64,000 nt of DNA from Nocardia wallacei (GTDB lineage Bacteria > Actinomycetota > Actinomycetes > Mycobacteriales > Mycobacteriaceae). Positions 45,538 to 53,959 of the stretch are shown here, one piece after another. Each line of letters begins with the position of its first letter. Positions within the stretch are counted from its first letter, which is position 1. The notes under the pieces were generated by a model, which ran no database searches, was not told the origin of the DNA, and was given only the letters and a program-made list of their open reading frames with translations. A program made the position numbers and the translations under genes. The DNA is taken from contig NZ_JARWQD010000116.1 of NCBI RefSeq assembly GCF_029869545.1, positions 1-64,000 of the forward strand, in the 5' to 3' direction.

Positions 45538-45750
45538 CTAGCTTGTCAGGCTCCGGATCACGTGCAGCAGCCACTCCGCCAGCTCGGTGAGAGCTGACTT
45601 TGCCGAGCTGGCGGGGTTCTCCCGCAGCTTCGGCAGGGTCCGAACCGCGAGATCAGCGATCGTCACGGCGGTACGGAACCACTGTGTCAGCTCCTGCCAT
45701 CGACTGGCACCACCCCGAGCGTGCCGAGGTGGGTCTGATGGTTCAGCCAT
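45538..45750 (-). CDS. Hypothetical small protein
   Basis: 70-aa helical protein (WQELTQWFRTAVTIADLAVR, then TLPKLRENPA) with no recognised family, starting at ATG 45750 after a GGAAGG-like site. Its TAG lies directly before, and in the same frame as, the RHS fragment, so it may be what replaced the missing front of that gene. Confidence 0.45.
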   Translation of the reverse strand: MAEPSDPPRHARGGASRWQELTQWFRTAVTIADLAVRTLPKLRENPASSAKSALTELAEWLLHVIRSLTS

Positions 45751-46324
45751 TACCTTCCCTTCAACTTTGCACTGGCGAGCCACCGCTTATGCAGCGGCGG
45801 CCGTAGCCGCTCGTAGCGCGGCTACGCTCGTGTACGCCAATCAGGCGGACGCGCAGCGCAAGTCGGAGGGATCAGCACGGGCCAATCCGGTCAGACCGGC
45901 ACGAGCTTTACTCAACATCCGCCGCATCGCCTCGCCGAACCGCCGGACGTTCGCGTCGCGCCGGATCGCCGAGCACTGGACGTGCGAAAACAGTTCTTAC
46001 ATACACCGATGGCCACCACCTTCTCGTCGGTGTCTTTCGCTTTCGCCACGGCTGTCTCGTATCGAGGCGGCGATGGCCGCGTCGCGACGCTCGGCTACCC
46101 GCCTCCGGGCATCGCGGTGGCGACGGAACAGATACAGGTCTGTCGCCGTTGGCCTTGGCGATCTCGAGCCGGTGGCGCACCGCCTGTGCGGCGATGCGGC
46201 GCGCGATCGCACGCCCGAGGTCGGACGCTTGCGTGGCCGTTGGCTGTCCAAATCGTCCTCCGCTTCCCGGCGTCCCCCGCGCAGATCGCCCCATGGGTTT
46301 CGGAGCTTCACGAGCCATGTCCAC
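45751..46324. other. Degenerate region without intact gene
   Basis: Readings on both strands are broken. On the minus strand a coherent stretch (QASDLGRAIARRIAAQAVRH) and a frame-shifted continuation (DLYLFRRHRDARRRVAERRD) suggest a decayed helical gene between about 46030 and 46318. No start, stop and ribosome site agree. Confidence 0.4.
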
Positions 46325-46442
46325 TCTCACACCGCTTTCTGACGATCTGGGGCTCGAAGCGGCTGTCGCGGTCGCGAGGCACCTCGATCTGCACGTGCCC
46401 ACTCGACTCGGTCGACACCGTCTTCGGTCGAATTCCGTTGCG
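46325..46442 (-). pseudogene. IS256-family transposase fragment fused to IstB fragment
   Basis: About 37 residues (RPKTVSTESSGHVQIEVPRD, then RFEPQIVRKR) match the same part of IS256-type transposases as the scar at 17.9 kb. They are joined in frame to the IstB remnant just upstream. Confidence 0.6.
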
Positions 46443-46484
46443 CACGTTGGTCGTTTCGCGGTCCCGGGGTGGCGTCTCGTGCTT

Positions 46485-46908
46485 GCCACCGGCGGTGGTG
46501 AAGTAGACGCGCTGCCCGGCCTCGGCCGCGCCGCGGGCGAGCGCGACGGCGAGCATCGTCTTGCCGACGCCGGGCGGTTCGACGAACAACACGTTCGCGG
46601 CGTCGGCGAGGAACCGCAGGCTGGCCAGGTCGCGGATGAGTTTCTCATCGACACCGGGCTGGGCGGCGAAGTCGAAGTCGTTGAGCGACCCAGGGTTCTG
46701 GCAGGCAGGAGAACCGTAGCCGTGACGCCAGCCGGCGGGCTTCGGTGGCGTTGACTTCGAGTTCGAGCAGCCGTTCCAGGGTCGGCGGTGAGCGATAGGT
46801 TCTCGGCGCGTGCGGCGTCGGGATGCGTGGCAGGTGCTCGGCGGCGTCGCTGAGCTTGAGGTAGGACAGGTGAGCGCGCAGCTGCTGATAGCGGCGTGCC
46901 TCGCTCAT
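46485..46908 (-). pseudogene. IS21-family IstB helper ATPase remnant
   Basis: From ATG 46908 the protein begins MSEARRYQQLRAHLSYLKLS, the usual IstB start, continues to LLELEVNATEARRLASRLRF, and then shifts frame near 46680. The next frame gives VLFVEPPGVGKTMLAVALAR with an intact Walker A, followed by YFTTA, where it is cut by the IS256 fragment. The C-terminal half of IstB is missing. Confidence 0.75.
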
Positions 46909-46942
46909 CTGCGGGACAGACTTGTTCAACGGGTGGCTTCCT

Positions 46943-47200
46943 TCACGCTTCGGTCGAATCTGGTTGTGGGGCAACGGAAAGCCGTACGGCGGCGTCCGCA
47001 TAGACGGCCAGGTCGATCACCACCTCCTGGGCGGGATCGGATGATGGCGCGTGACCGCGGAGTTGTGCGGCCTCGGCGAGGGCGGCGTCGGTGATCGGGC
47101 GCCGGGCCTTGTGGGTGCAGGGTTTGGCGGTGTCGAACGCCGCGAGCACCGACCGTTCCAGCGCGATCATGTGCCCGGCGTCGCGGACCACGCGGCCGAC
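46943..47200 (-). pseudogene. IS21-family IstA transposase C-terminal fragment
   Basis: About 82 residues (ALERSVLAAFDTAKPCTHKA, then RRPITDAALAEAAQLRG and EVVIDLAVYADA) match the C-terminus of IstA transposases. The catalytic core is absent. The order istA end then istB is the normal IS21 order on the minus strand. Confidence 0.65.
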
Positions 47201-47241
47201 GCCGCCCAGTGGACGCGCCCATCAGCGGGGCTGAACCTGCC

Positions 47242-47637
47242 TTATAGGTCTTTGTGACAGACCGCCTCGAGCATGACGCCGTCGTACCCATTCCAGAAGG
47301 TGGCGTAGTAGGGCGGCGGATACTGCGGAAACTCCTGGGGCACATGGATTATTTCGTCGCCATGCGCGCTCACGCGGGCATGCACGTTATCGACATCAGC
47401 ACGGGTAGGCAGTATGAAGGCGAGGTGCTGCAGCCCGACGCGAGTGCGAGAGTAGCCGGGCTCGGAAGCCGGGTAGAAAAACAAATAGGTGCCGACCTTT
47501 CCGCCTCTCGGCCGGTAGGCGAACTGAGTGCCATCGGCCATCAACGGCTCGTACGCCAGCAACGGCATGAGCCTGTCGTAGTATTCACGGGCGGCGGCGA
47601 GATCGGTCACGTTGACGCCGAGATGTCCTAGAGGCAT
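47242..47637 (-). CDS. VOC-family (glyoxalase-like) protein
   Basis: 131-aa single vicinal-oxygen-chelate domain. The first metal ligand His5 sits in GHLGVNVTDLAAAREYYDRL, with a later His in LQHLAFILPTR and Glu near the C-terminus in GVMLEAVCH, forming the likely metal site. Substrate unknown. Intact, and of normal composition beside the IS21 scar. Confidence 0.85.
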   Translation of the reverse strand: MPLGHLGVNVTDLAAAREYYDRLMPLLAYEPLMADGTQFAYRPRGGKVGTYLFFYPASEPGYSRTRVGLQHLAFILPTRADVDNVHARVSAHGDEIIHVPQEFPQYPPPYYATFWNGYDGVMLEAVCHKDL

Positions 47638-47818
47638 TTTCGAATCTACTTACTATCCACGCCGAACAAGCCGCCCGACCGGCCGCACGTGCGGCTAATC
47701 GAGCGGTATCCCGCCGCTCGTGATCTATGCAGGCCGGAAATCGGCGACCCCCTGCCGGGGGCATCTCCATCGGAGATTGGCCTCCGTGCCGCGTGGGTGA
47801 GGATCTGTACGACGGAGC

Positions 47819-47944
47819 TCAGCGGCACGACGCCCGTGCGGGTCTGTCGGAGCCCCCACCGGGTACGTCGGCACTACGACCTCCACCTCCGCCGCCGGAC
47901 AACGACACGACGTGAAAGTCCAACGCCGACAACGCGATCAACAT
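47819..47944 (-). CDS. Candidate small Gly-rich peptide
   Basis: 41-aa reading with a very strong ribosome site (TAGGAGGATTCAC before the ATG). The peptide starts hydrophobic (MLIALSALDFHVVSLS), then has six glycines and a Gly/Pro/Ser-rich end with one Cys (RASCR). It could be a RiPP-type precursor or a leader peptide. No enzyme is adjacent on the same strand. The rest of 47638-48194 holds nothing else I can support except the palindrome listed separately. Confidence 0.35.
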   Translation of the reverse strand: MLIALSALDFHVVSLSGGGGGGRSADVPGGGSDRPARASCR

Positions 47945-48020
47945 GTGAATCCTCCTAGGAACAGGCGCGCCACTTACAGTTTCGCTATCCCGCCAGCTCC
48001 CCACCGAGGCGCGCCACGCG

Positions 48021-48042
48021 CTCTATGCTGTATAGCATAGAG
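48021..48042. promoter_or_regulatory. Perfect 9-base inverted repeat, likely operator
   Basis: CTCTATGCT-GTAT-AGCATAGAG. It is AT-rich against a GC-rich background, lies 153 bases before the LAL regulator and 77 bases before the small minus-strand peptide, and so could serve either promoter. Confidence 0.55.
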
Positions 48043-48194
48043 TATGTTGAATGACCAACCGATGGCCTGTCGGACCTGTTGTCCCGTGATGGCTGCCAAC
48101 GGACGGATCACCTTTCACCAAGTCGATTGCACCGCCCACACCACTGGCGCCGCGCCGAGGTGGAGGCGTGCCAGGACAGTTGATTTGAGCAACC

Positions 48195-50903
48195 ATGCTG
48201 TACGGCCGGGACGAAACGCGAAGGCGTATAAGTAAGCTGCTGGACGAAGTCCAAGCAGGCCGAGGCGCCACCCTGTTCATCATCGGCGGTCCCGGCCTTG
48301 GTAAAACCGCCCTGCTGGACCTCAGCCTAGGCATGATCGAGGGTGATTGGACCACCTTGTCCTGCAAGGGTGTCGAGCCGGAAGCGACGCTTTCTTTCGC
48401 AGGGCTACACCAACTGCTCACCTCTGTACCGGACGTGGCGCCCCGATTGCCGGAGGCGCGGCAAAAGGCCCTGACCACCGCTCTCGACGGGCTCCGAACC
48501 GGTTCGAGCGAAAACTGCCACCAGGTTGGTCTCGCCACACTGTCGCTGTTGACTGAGCTTTCGGCACTCACGCCGGTACTGTGCCTGGTCGACGACGTTC
48601 ACTGGTGGGATCAGCAGTCGTTCGATGCATTATCGTTCGCCGTACGCAGGCTCGGCCGCCACCGAGTCGCCGTACTACTCGCTGGACGTGTGGACTCCTA
48701 CCCCGTGCACAGCATGCCGACGATATCGCTGACTCCTCTCGATATGGACGATTCCCGGACGCTGCTGACCACGCGCCTACCCCAGTTGCCATCGGATCTT
48801 CGCGAACGCGTACTCGTAACCGCGGCAGGCAACCCGCAGGCACTGCTCGAGTTGCCCACCGTCAACGGTGAACTACCGGTGATCGAACCGCTCGTCCTAC
48901 CTGACCGACTCCAAATCGAGTACCAGCGTGAAATCGCCGTGTTGCCGGAAGTCACCCGGATGGCGCTACTGGTCGTGGCTGCCGACAGCACCGAGAGCCT
49001 GATCGTGGTGGTCCGCGTCCTCATCGAACTCGGACTGACAGCCGCAGCGCTCGATGCCGCCGAACGGTCCGGCATCGTGATCATATCGGGATACCGGATC
49101 GCCTTCCGGCATCCGCTCGAGCGGGCAGCGGCCTATCGAATCGCCCCGTTCAGCTTGCGCCTCGCAGTGCATGCTGCTATCGCAGCCGCGACCAGCGACC
49201 GTCCTGAAGAGCGAGCATGGCATCTCGCTGCGGCGGCGACCACCACGGACGAGAGTGCCGCAGCGGCCCTGGAAGGTGTCGCACACAGGATGCAGTACCC
49301 TCGCGCTGGCGTGGCAGCTGAACGGGCTGCCCGCCTCTCTCCGCAGCCCGGTGATCGACGTCGACGGCTGCTGCTGGCTTTGGAGTCAATGGTTGAAGCC
49401 GGCGAGACACAACGTGCCAGCACGCTCGCTGACGAGATTGCGGGCTCTGTGGATATGTCGTCAGCCGAGCTCGCGCAATTGGCAGCTGCACAAGGCCGGA
49501 TCCTGTCCGTCCGAGGGCCCGCACGTGCCGCCTATGATCAATACACCGACGCCGCTGCCCGGTTGTCGTCGACGGACCCCGTCGCTGCCGCCCGAATGCT
49601 GCTGCACGCAGCCAGTGCAGTGTGGCTGGGCAAAGAGCCCTCCCTGCTGTCTAGAGCACGCGCCGCTGTCGCTAACCTCGGCTTGGATGCCGAGCGCTGT
49701 GGGTTGCTCGATATTGTGGACGGCCAGATTGCGCTTCGCTCGCAACAGGGAGGCCGGGCCGAGCTGGTTCGCCTGGCCCGCAAGAATATTCGTCATGGCA
49801 GAGCATATTGTGCAGACGATCTGTCGATCCAGTTCACCCTGGCTGCCCAAGCGATCAGCGCAGGCGACATCGATGATGCCCACGCCATTCTGACCGAGCT
49901 GAACGCGACGTGCCGTGGCCGAGGGATGATCGGAAGGCTGCCGCTGTACAACGGCGCCTTGGGCGCCGTCGAAATGCTGCTGGGCCGCTTCCGTGAGGCG
50001 GACGCCGCACTGACAGACAGTCTGCGGCTCGCGCGAGAGATCGGCCAGACCGACCTCATCGACCGCATCGAAGCCCAGATGGCGATCCTCGCGGCGATCG
50101 ACGGACAACAAGACCATTGCACGCAACTCGCCACAAGCAAACTCGACTGGTCGACATGGAATTTCGATAGTACGAACGCCGCACACGCACGCTGGGCATT
50201 GGGCTTGCTCGATCTGGGGCACGGTCGCTACGAAGCAGCGATGAGCCATTTCGACATGGCTGCGAGGGACCAGGATGACGCGCTCGGATGCTGGGTCCAA
50301 CTGTCGAGTGATCGCGTCGAAGCCGCGATGCGGGGTGGTGATCCGGCGAGAGCGGCCGAGGCGATGGCGACGATCGAAGACTGGTATGCCGCGAATTCCG
50401 CGCCTTGGATCGAGGCGCATCTGCTGCGCTGCCGCGGGCTGCTCGAACACGACGAAACGTCGTTCACCTGTGCGATGGCCCGGCACACCGAAGAACGACG
50501 CTGGTACGACCACGCCCGAACCGGGCTGCTATATGGCGAGTTCCTGCGACGTGAACGTTCGAAGGCGAAGGCACGCGTAATGCTCGTGGAAGCGAACCGG
50601 ACCTTCGAGCGCCTCGGCGCCAGACCCTGGGCCGAGCGGGCTCGCGCGGAATTGCGGGCCGCGGGTGAGGTGACAGACACACTGGCCGGATCGGCCGCAG
50701 CGAAACTTCTGACACCGCAAGAGATGCAGGTCGTACGGCTCGCCGCGACAGGCGCTACCAACAAAGAGATCGGCGCCCAACTAATGCTTAGCCCGAAAAC
50801 TGTCGCGCATCACCTGTATCGGGCCTTTCCCAAGCTCGGCATCAGCAGTCGACGCGCGCTGGCCCAGGCATCGCTCGATCTCGATGCGCCGCCGGCGCCC
50901 TAG
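48195..50903 (+). CDS. LAL-type LuxR transcriptional activator
   Basis: 902-aa large ATP-binding LuxR regulator. Walker A GGPGLGKT is at residues 31-38, Walker B LCLVDDVHWWD near 130-140, then a long helical TPR-like region, and the C-terminal LuxR HTH (LTPQEMQVVRLAATGATNKE, then SPKTVAHHLYR, about 838-895). Such proteins commonly activate secondary-metabolite clusters. It ends 267 bases before the RiPP precursor and is probably its activator. The start is the ATG before LYGRDETRRRI, the usual LAL beginning. Confidence 0.9.
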   Translation: MLYGRDETRRRISKLLDEVQAGRGATLFIIGGPGLGKTALLDLSLGMIEGDWTTLSCKGVEPEATLSFAGLHQLLTSVPDVAPRLPEARQKALTTALDGLRTGSSENCHQVGLATLSLLTELSALTPVLCLVDDVHWWDQQSFDALSFAVRRLGRHRVAVLLAGRVDSYPVHSMPTISLTPLDMDDSRTLLTTRLPQLPSDLRERVLVTAAGNPQALLELPTVNGELPVIEPLVLPDRLQIEYQREIAVLPEVTRMALLVVAADSTESLIVVVRVLIELGLTAAALDAAERSGIVIISGYRIAFRHPLERAAAYRIAPFSLRLAVHAAIAAATSDRPEERAWHLAAAATTTDESAAAALEGVAHRMQYPRAGVAAERAARLSPQPGDRRRRLLLALESMVEAGETQRASTLADEIAGSVDMSSAELAQLAAAQGRILSVRGPARAAYDQYTDAAARLSSTDPVAAARMLLHAASAVWLGKEPSLLSRARAAVANLGLDAERCGLLDIVDGQIALRSQQGGRAELVRLARKNIRHGRAYCADDLSIQFTLAAQAISAGDIDDAHAILTELNATCRGRGMIGRLPLYNGALGAVEMLLGRFREADAALTDSLRLAREIGQTDLIDRIEAQMAILAAIDGQQDHCTQLATSKLDWSTWNFDSTNAAHARWALGLLDLGHGRYEAAMSHFDMAARDQDDALGCWVQLSSDRVEAAMRGGDPARAAEAMATIEDWYAANSAPWIEAHLLRCRGLLEHDETSFTCAMARHTEERRWYDHARTGLLYGEFLRRERSKAKARVMLVEANRTFERLGARPWAERARAELRAAGEVTDTLAGSAAAKLLTPQEMQVVRLAATGATNKEIGAQLMLSPKTVAHHLYRAFPKLGISSRRALAQASLDLDAPPAP

Positions 50904-51170
50904 CCTGACGGTCACCCTTCCGATACGGACAGTACGACTACCGGGCACACGACCGATACCGCGGACAATCGAGTGCCCGTAACGTCTCGATCAGGGCCTT
51001 TTCGGCCATGGATCCGTCGATCACGACGCGAATTCCCATGGCCGCAGCCCTGGTTCCAACATGAGCAGTCCGTATCCGATCCCACGCATCGATGACGAGC
51101 GTGATGAGACCCACCGCATTGTGCAGACGGGCCGCGGCTTGCTTCAAGCATTTTCTAGAGAGGAAGAACT
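50904..51170 (+). promoter_or_regulatory. Upstream region of the RiPP operon
   Basis: A 267-base gap that must hold the fxsA promoter. An inverted repeat CGGGCAC / GTGCCCG occurs at 50942-50948 and 50973-50979. A 69-aa minus-strand reading at 50938-51147 is also present (LHNAVGLITLVIDAWDRIRT) but has no good ribosome site, so I do not call it as a gene. Confidence 0.4.
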
Positions 51171-51401
51171 ATGCCTACCGACATCACACCGCGAGAGACC
51201 ACCGCCGGGGCCGGCCTCATCGCGCTCGCTGAACGTCTGACCGACGCTCAGACAGTGCCCCCGGTGCTGCGGGCTCATGTGCTCCCGTCCGAAGGGCTCA
51301 AGCGAGGGAACTTCAACTCCTTCATCGAGAACAAGGGGAACTTCAACTCCTTCATCGACAAGAAGGGGAACTTCAACTCCTTCATCGAACCGACGGTCTG
51401 A
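51171..51401 (+). CDS. fxsA: FxsA-like RiPP precursor with three tandem FNS core repeats
   Basis: 76-aa peptide. An AGAGAGGAAG site precedes ATG 51171. The first 44 residues are a leader; then come three 10-residue units GNFNSFIENK, GNFNSFIDKK and GNFNSFIEPT, encoded by nearly identical 30-base repeats, with a final Val. Each has a Phe-x-Ser motif like that of FxSxx-COOH precursors, but in the interior and repeated. The adjacent FxsB-type radical SAM enzyme would be expected to cross-link Phe rings within each FNS unit. Product structure is inference. Confidence 0.85.
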   Translation: MPTDITPRETTAGAGLIALAERLTDAQTVPPVLRAHVLPSEGLKRGNFNSFIENKGNFNSFIDKKGNFNSFIEPTV

Positions 51402-51414
51402 TCTTCCCTTGAAT

Positions 51415-51445
51415 GCCCTGGCGCGCGAGGAGCGCGCCAGGGCAT
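51415..51445 (+). terminator. Strong hairpin between precursor and radical SAM genes (attenuator)
   Basis: Perfect 13-pair stem TGCCCTGGCGCGC / GCGCGCCAGGGCA with a GAGGA loop, 13 bases after the precursor stop and 28 before the radical SAM start. No T tract follows, so it probably acts as a partial terminator or RNA-stability element raising precursor over enzyme. Confidence 0.75.
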
Positions 51446-51473
51446 CGCAAGCCAGAAACGGCATGGAGCGAAC

Positions 51474-52712
51474 ATGACATCGGTGACAGATTCTGCAGAT
51501 GACCCCCTGGTTACCGGCGGATGGCCGTCGAGAGGTCTGGATATCGACACACTGCGCCAATCGGGCTGGAAGCCCCTCCCTTTCACGCAATTCATCTTGA
51601 AGATCCACAGCCGCTGCAACCTCGCCTGCGACTACTGCTATGTCTACGAGATGGCGGACCAGAATTGGCGGAACCAGCCAAAGACTATGTCCAAGCAAAT
51701 ATTCGACTATTCCTGCCGGATCATTCGCGAGCATGCCGAACGTTTTTCACTTCCGGTAGTGAATCTCGTACTCCATGGCGGTGAACCACTACTAGTCGGC
51801 CATCCAATATTCGAGTACTTCGCCGGACGAGCACGCGAGATCTTGGAACCGACGACACGTGTCCAGCTCGGCGTTCAGACCAACGGTGTGCTGATAGATG
51901 AGGAATTCCTCGAAATATGTGCCCGAAACAGCGTGCAGGTCGGTGTCAGTATCGACGGTGACGAACGCGGTCACGACAGACACCGCAAGTACCGCCGCGG
52001 CGCCGGAAGCTACGCTGACGTGAGCGCGGGGTTGCGGTTACTGACCCGTGCCGAACACCGGCACCTCTACTCGGGTCTGTTGTGCACCATCGATATCGCA
52101 AACGATCCGATCGAGACCTACGACGCGCTCGTCGACTTCCAGCCGCCGGCCCTGGACCTGCTTCTGCCCCATGGGAACTGGACGAGTCCGCCGCCATCGA
52201 GGACTCCTGAGCACACCGCGACACCGTACGCCGACTGGCTGATCGCGGTCTTCGACCGCTGGTACGACGCACCCGAGGTGGAAACTCGCATCCGACTGTT
52301 CGATGAGGTGATCGAGCTGCTGCTCGGCGGTACCGGAGCGTCGGAATCGGTGGGCCTCGGCCCGATCCGGCTAGCCGTGGTCGAGACCGACGGCACCCTC
52401 GAGCAGGTCGACGCCCTGAAATCGGCCTTCGCAGGCGCGGCGAGAATACCGACGAGATCCGGCAGTAATCCACTCGATGATGCGCTGTGGGAGCCGGCGG
52501 TCGTCGCACGGCAAATCGGGGTTGAGGCTCTCGGACCTACTTGCCGCAGCTGTCCTATCCACAATGTTTGCGGCGCAGGACACTACGCGCACCGATATCG
52601 GGAGGGCAGTGGCTTCCGCAATCCGTCGGTCTACTGCGCGGACCTCGAGAAGTTGATCAGGCATATCGAGTCTCGGATCGAGTCCGGTCTCCGTGCTGCG
52701 GTCGGCAGATGA
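51474..52712 (+). CDS. fxsB: FxsB-type radical SAM/SPASM peptide maturase
   Basis: 412-aa radical SAM enzyme. Cluster motif in HSRCNLACDYCYVYEMADQ (about residues 40-58, CxxxCxxC), AdoMet-binding GGEPLL near 102, and C-terminal cysteine motif CRSCPIHNVCGAGHYAHRYR with GFRNPSVYC, the pattern of FxsB enzymes. It installs a C-C or similar cross-link on Phe in FxS motifs of the precursor. The metallohydrolase-like extension of long FxsB proteins is absent. The next gene overlaps by four bases. Confidence 0.9.
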   Translation: MTSVTDSADDPLVTGGWPSRGLDIDTLRQSGWKPLPFTQFILKIHSRCNLACDYCYVYEMADQNWRNQPKTMSKQIFDYSCRIIREHAERFSLPVVNLVLHGGEPLLVGHPIFEYFAGRAREILEPTTRVQLGVQTNGVLIDEEFLEICARNSVQVGVSIDGDERGHDRHRKYRRGAGSYADVSAGLRLLTRAEHRHLYSGLLCTIDIANDPIETYDALVDFQPPALDLLLPHGNWTSPPPSRTPEHTATPYADWLIAVFDRWYDAPEVETRIRLFDEVIELLLGGTGASESVGLGPIRLAVVETDGTLEQVDALKSAFAGAARIPTRSGSNPLDDALWEPAVVARQIGVEALGPTCRSCPIHNVCGAGHYAHRYREGSGFRNPSVYCADLEKLIRHIESRIESGLRAAVGR

Positions 52713-53959
52713 GCCGACCTGTCCTCCGGAACAGAAATTTCTTACTGCTCTGGTCCGGCAATACGTTGTCACTGGTCGGCTTCCACGGCGTCCGCATCGC
52801 CTATCCGCTGCTTGCCCTGTCGGTCACCGGCTCCGTCGCACTGGCGGGTTGGGTCGGATTCTTGATCTCCCTGCCCGCTCTGATATTTCAGATCCCAGCC
52901 GGCGTCGCCGCCGATAGATGGGATCGACGGCTAGTACTGATCGGCTGCCAGACGATGGGCCTACTCGCAACTTGCCTAGCCGGTCTGGTCGTCGTGCTCG
53001 AGCTACCGAATCCTGGTCTGCTCCTGGGCATTTCGGCCTTCGTCGAGGGTGCCGCCTATGTGGTTTTCGGCCTCAGCGAGCTGGCTTTGATCCGTGACGT
53101 CGTGGCTGTGGAGCAACGTCCGGCCGCGTACTCGTTCTTCGAAGCCGAACAACCCATCGCATTGGTGGTGGGGCGGGCGACCGGCGCGGCTGCCTTCGGG
53201 CTCGCGCGATGGCTACCGTTTGTCGCCAACGCCACCTCCTACCTGTTCTGCCTTGCCACGCTGTTCTCGATTCGAGCATTACCTGTCGAGCACCATCCGT
53301 CCTCGAACGCTGACGAACGACGCGAGTCGTTGGGCGCGGGCATACGCACCCTGTGGGCCGAGCCCTTCCTTCGCAGTTCGACGCTGATCAGCGGCGCGTC
53401 GAATGTGGTCATACAAGTGGTCATTCTGCTGATCATCGTTGAAATCGAGAGCTCCGGCAGGCCGGTATGGGTAGCCGGCACAGTCTTGGGAGCCGCCGGG
53501 GTCGGGGGAATCGCCGGATCGTTCGGTGCGGCCTGGCTGACTGCCCGCTTCAGCGCACAACGCGTCTACCGCTGGGCACTGTGGGCCTGGACGGTGTTCG
53601 TGGCCGCCATCGCGCTGAGTTCATCGATGCTCATCGTCGGTGCTGCCTGGTTCGGAGTGGGGGCCATCGGCACAGTTGTCAACGTCGCGCTGACCCTGTT
53701 CCGAGTGGATGCGATGCCCGAGACGGTGTTGGGACGGGTAGTGGGCATGGTCTCGGTAGTCACCGACGGCGCCGTTGCACTTGGCGCGATCGTCGCAGGG
53801 TATCTGCTGGAGGCGTTCGGCACCACGGTCACCGGCTGGCTCCTGATCGGCGGCATGCTCGCTCTCGCCGTAACCGGCAGCTCGACGGGCCGATCACCGA
53901 ACCGACTCGAGCGCGGACAGCGACTCGCACCCGTCGCCGAGGCCAGGAGGATTCGGTGA
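52709..53959 (+). CDS. MFS transporter of the RiPP operon
   Basis: 416-aa 12-helix transporter of the MFS_3/enterobactin-exporter type (LLLWSGNTLSLVGFHGVR at the start, AGVAADRWDRR loop 2-3 motif, RVDAMPETVLGRVVGMVSV). It overlaps fxsB and the following gene by four bases each and is the obvious exporter of the mature peptide. The MFS-like end of the giant protein downstream resembles this family too. Confidence 0.88.
   Translation: MSRPVLRNRNFLLLWSGNTLSLVGFHGVRIAYPLLALSVTGSVALAGWVGFLISLPALIFQIPAGVAADRWDRRLVLIGCQTMGLLATCLAGLVVVLELPNPGLLLGISAFVEGAAYVVFGLSELALIRDVVAVEQRPAAYSFFEAEQPIALVVGRATGAAAFGLARWLPFVANATSYLFCLATLFSIRALPVEHHPSSNADERRESLGAGIRTLWAEPFLRSSTLISGASNVVIQVVILLIIVEIESSGRPVWVAGTVLGAAGVGGIAGSFGAAWLTARFSAQRVYRWALWAWTVFVAAIALSSSMLIVGAAWFGVGAIGTVVNVALTLFRVDAMPETVLGRVVGMVSVVTDGAVALGAIVAGYLLEAFGTTVTGWLLIGGMLALAVTGSSTGRSPNRLERGQRLAPVAEARRIR

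Noticed and set aside
50938-51147. 69-aa minus-strand reading before fxsA
   Set aside because: Composition is acceptable but there is no ribosome site, and it occupies the region needed for the fxsA promoter.
51301-51395. Possible CRISPR-like array from three 30-base repeats
   Set aside because: The repeats are contiguous, in frame and encode the precursor core peptide. There are no spacers or cas genes.
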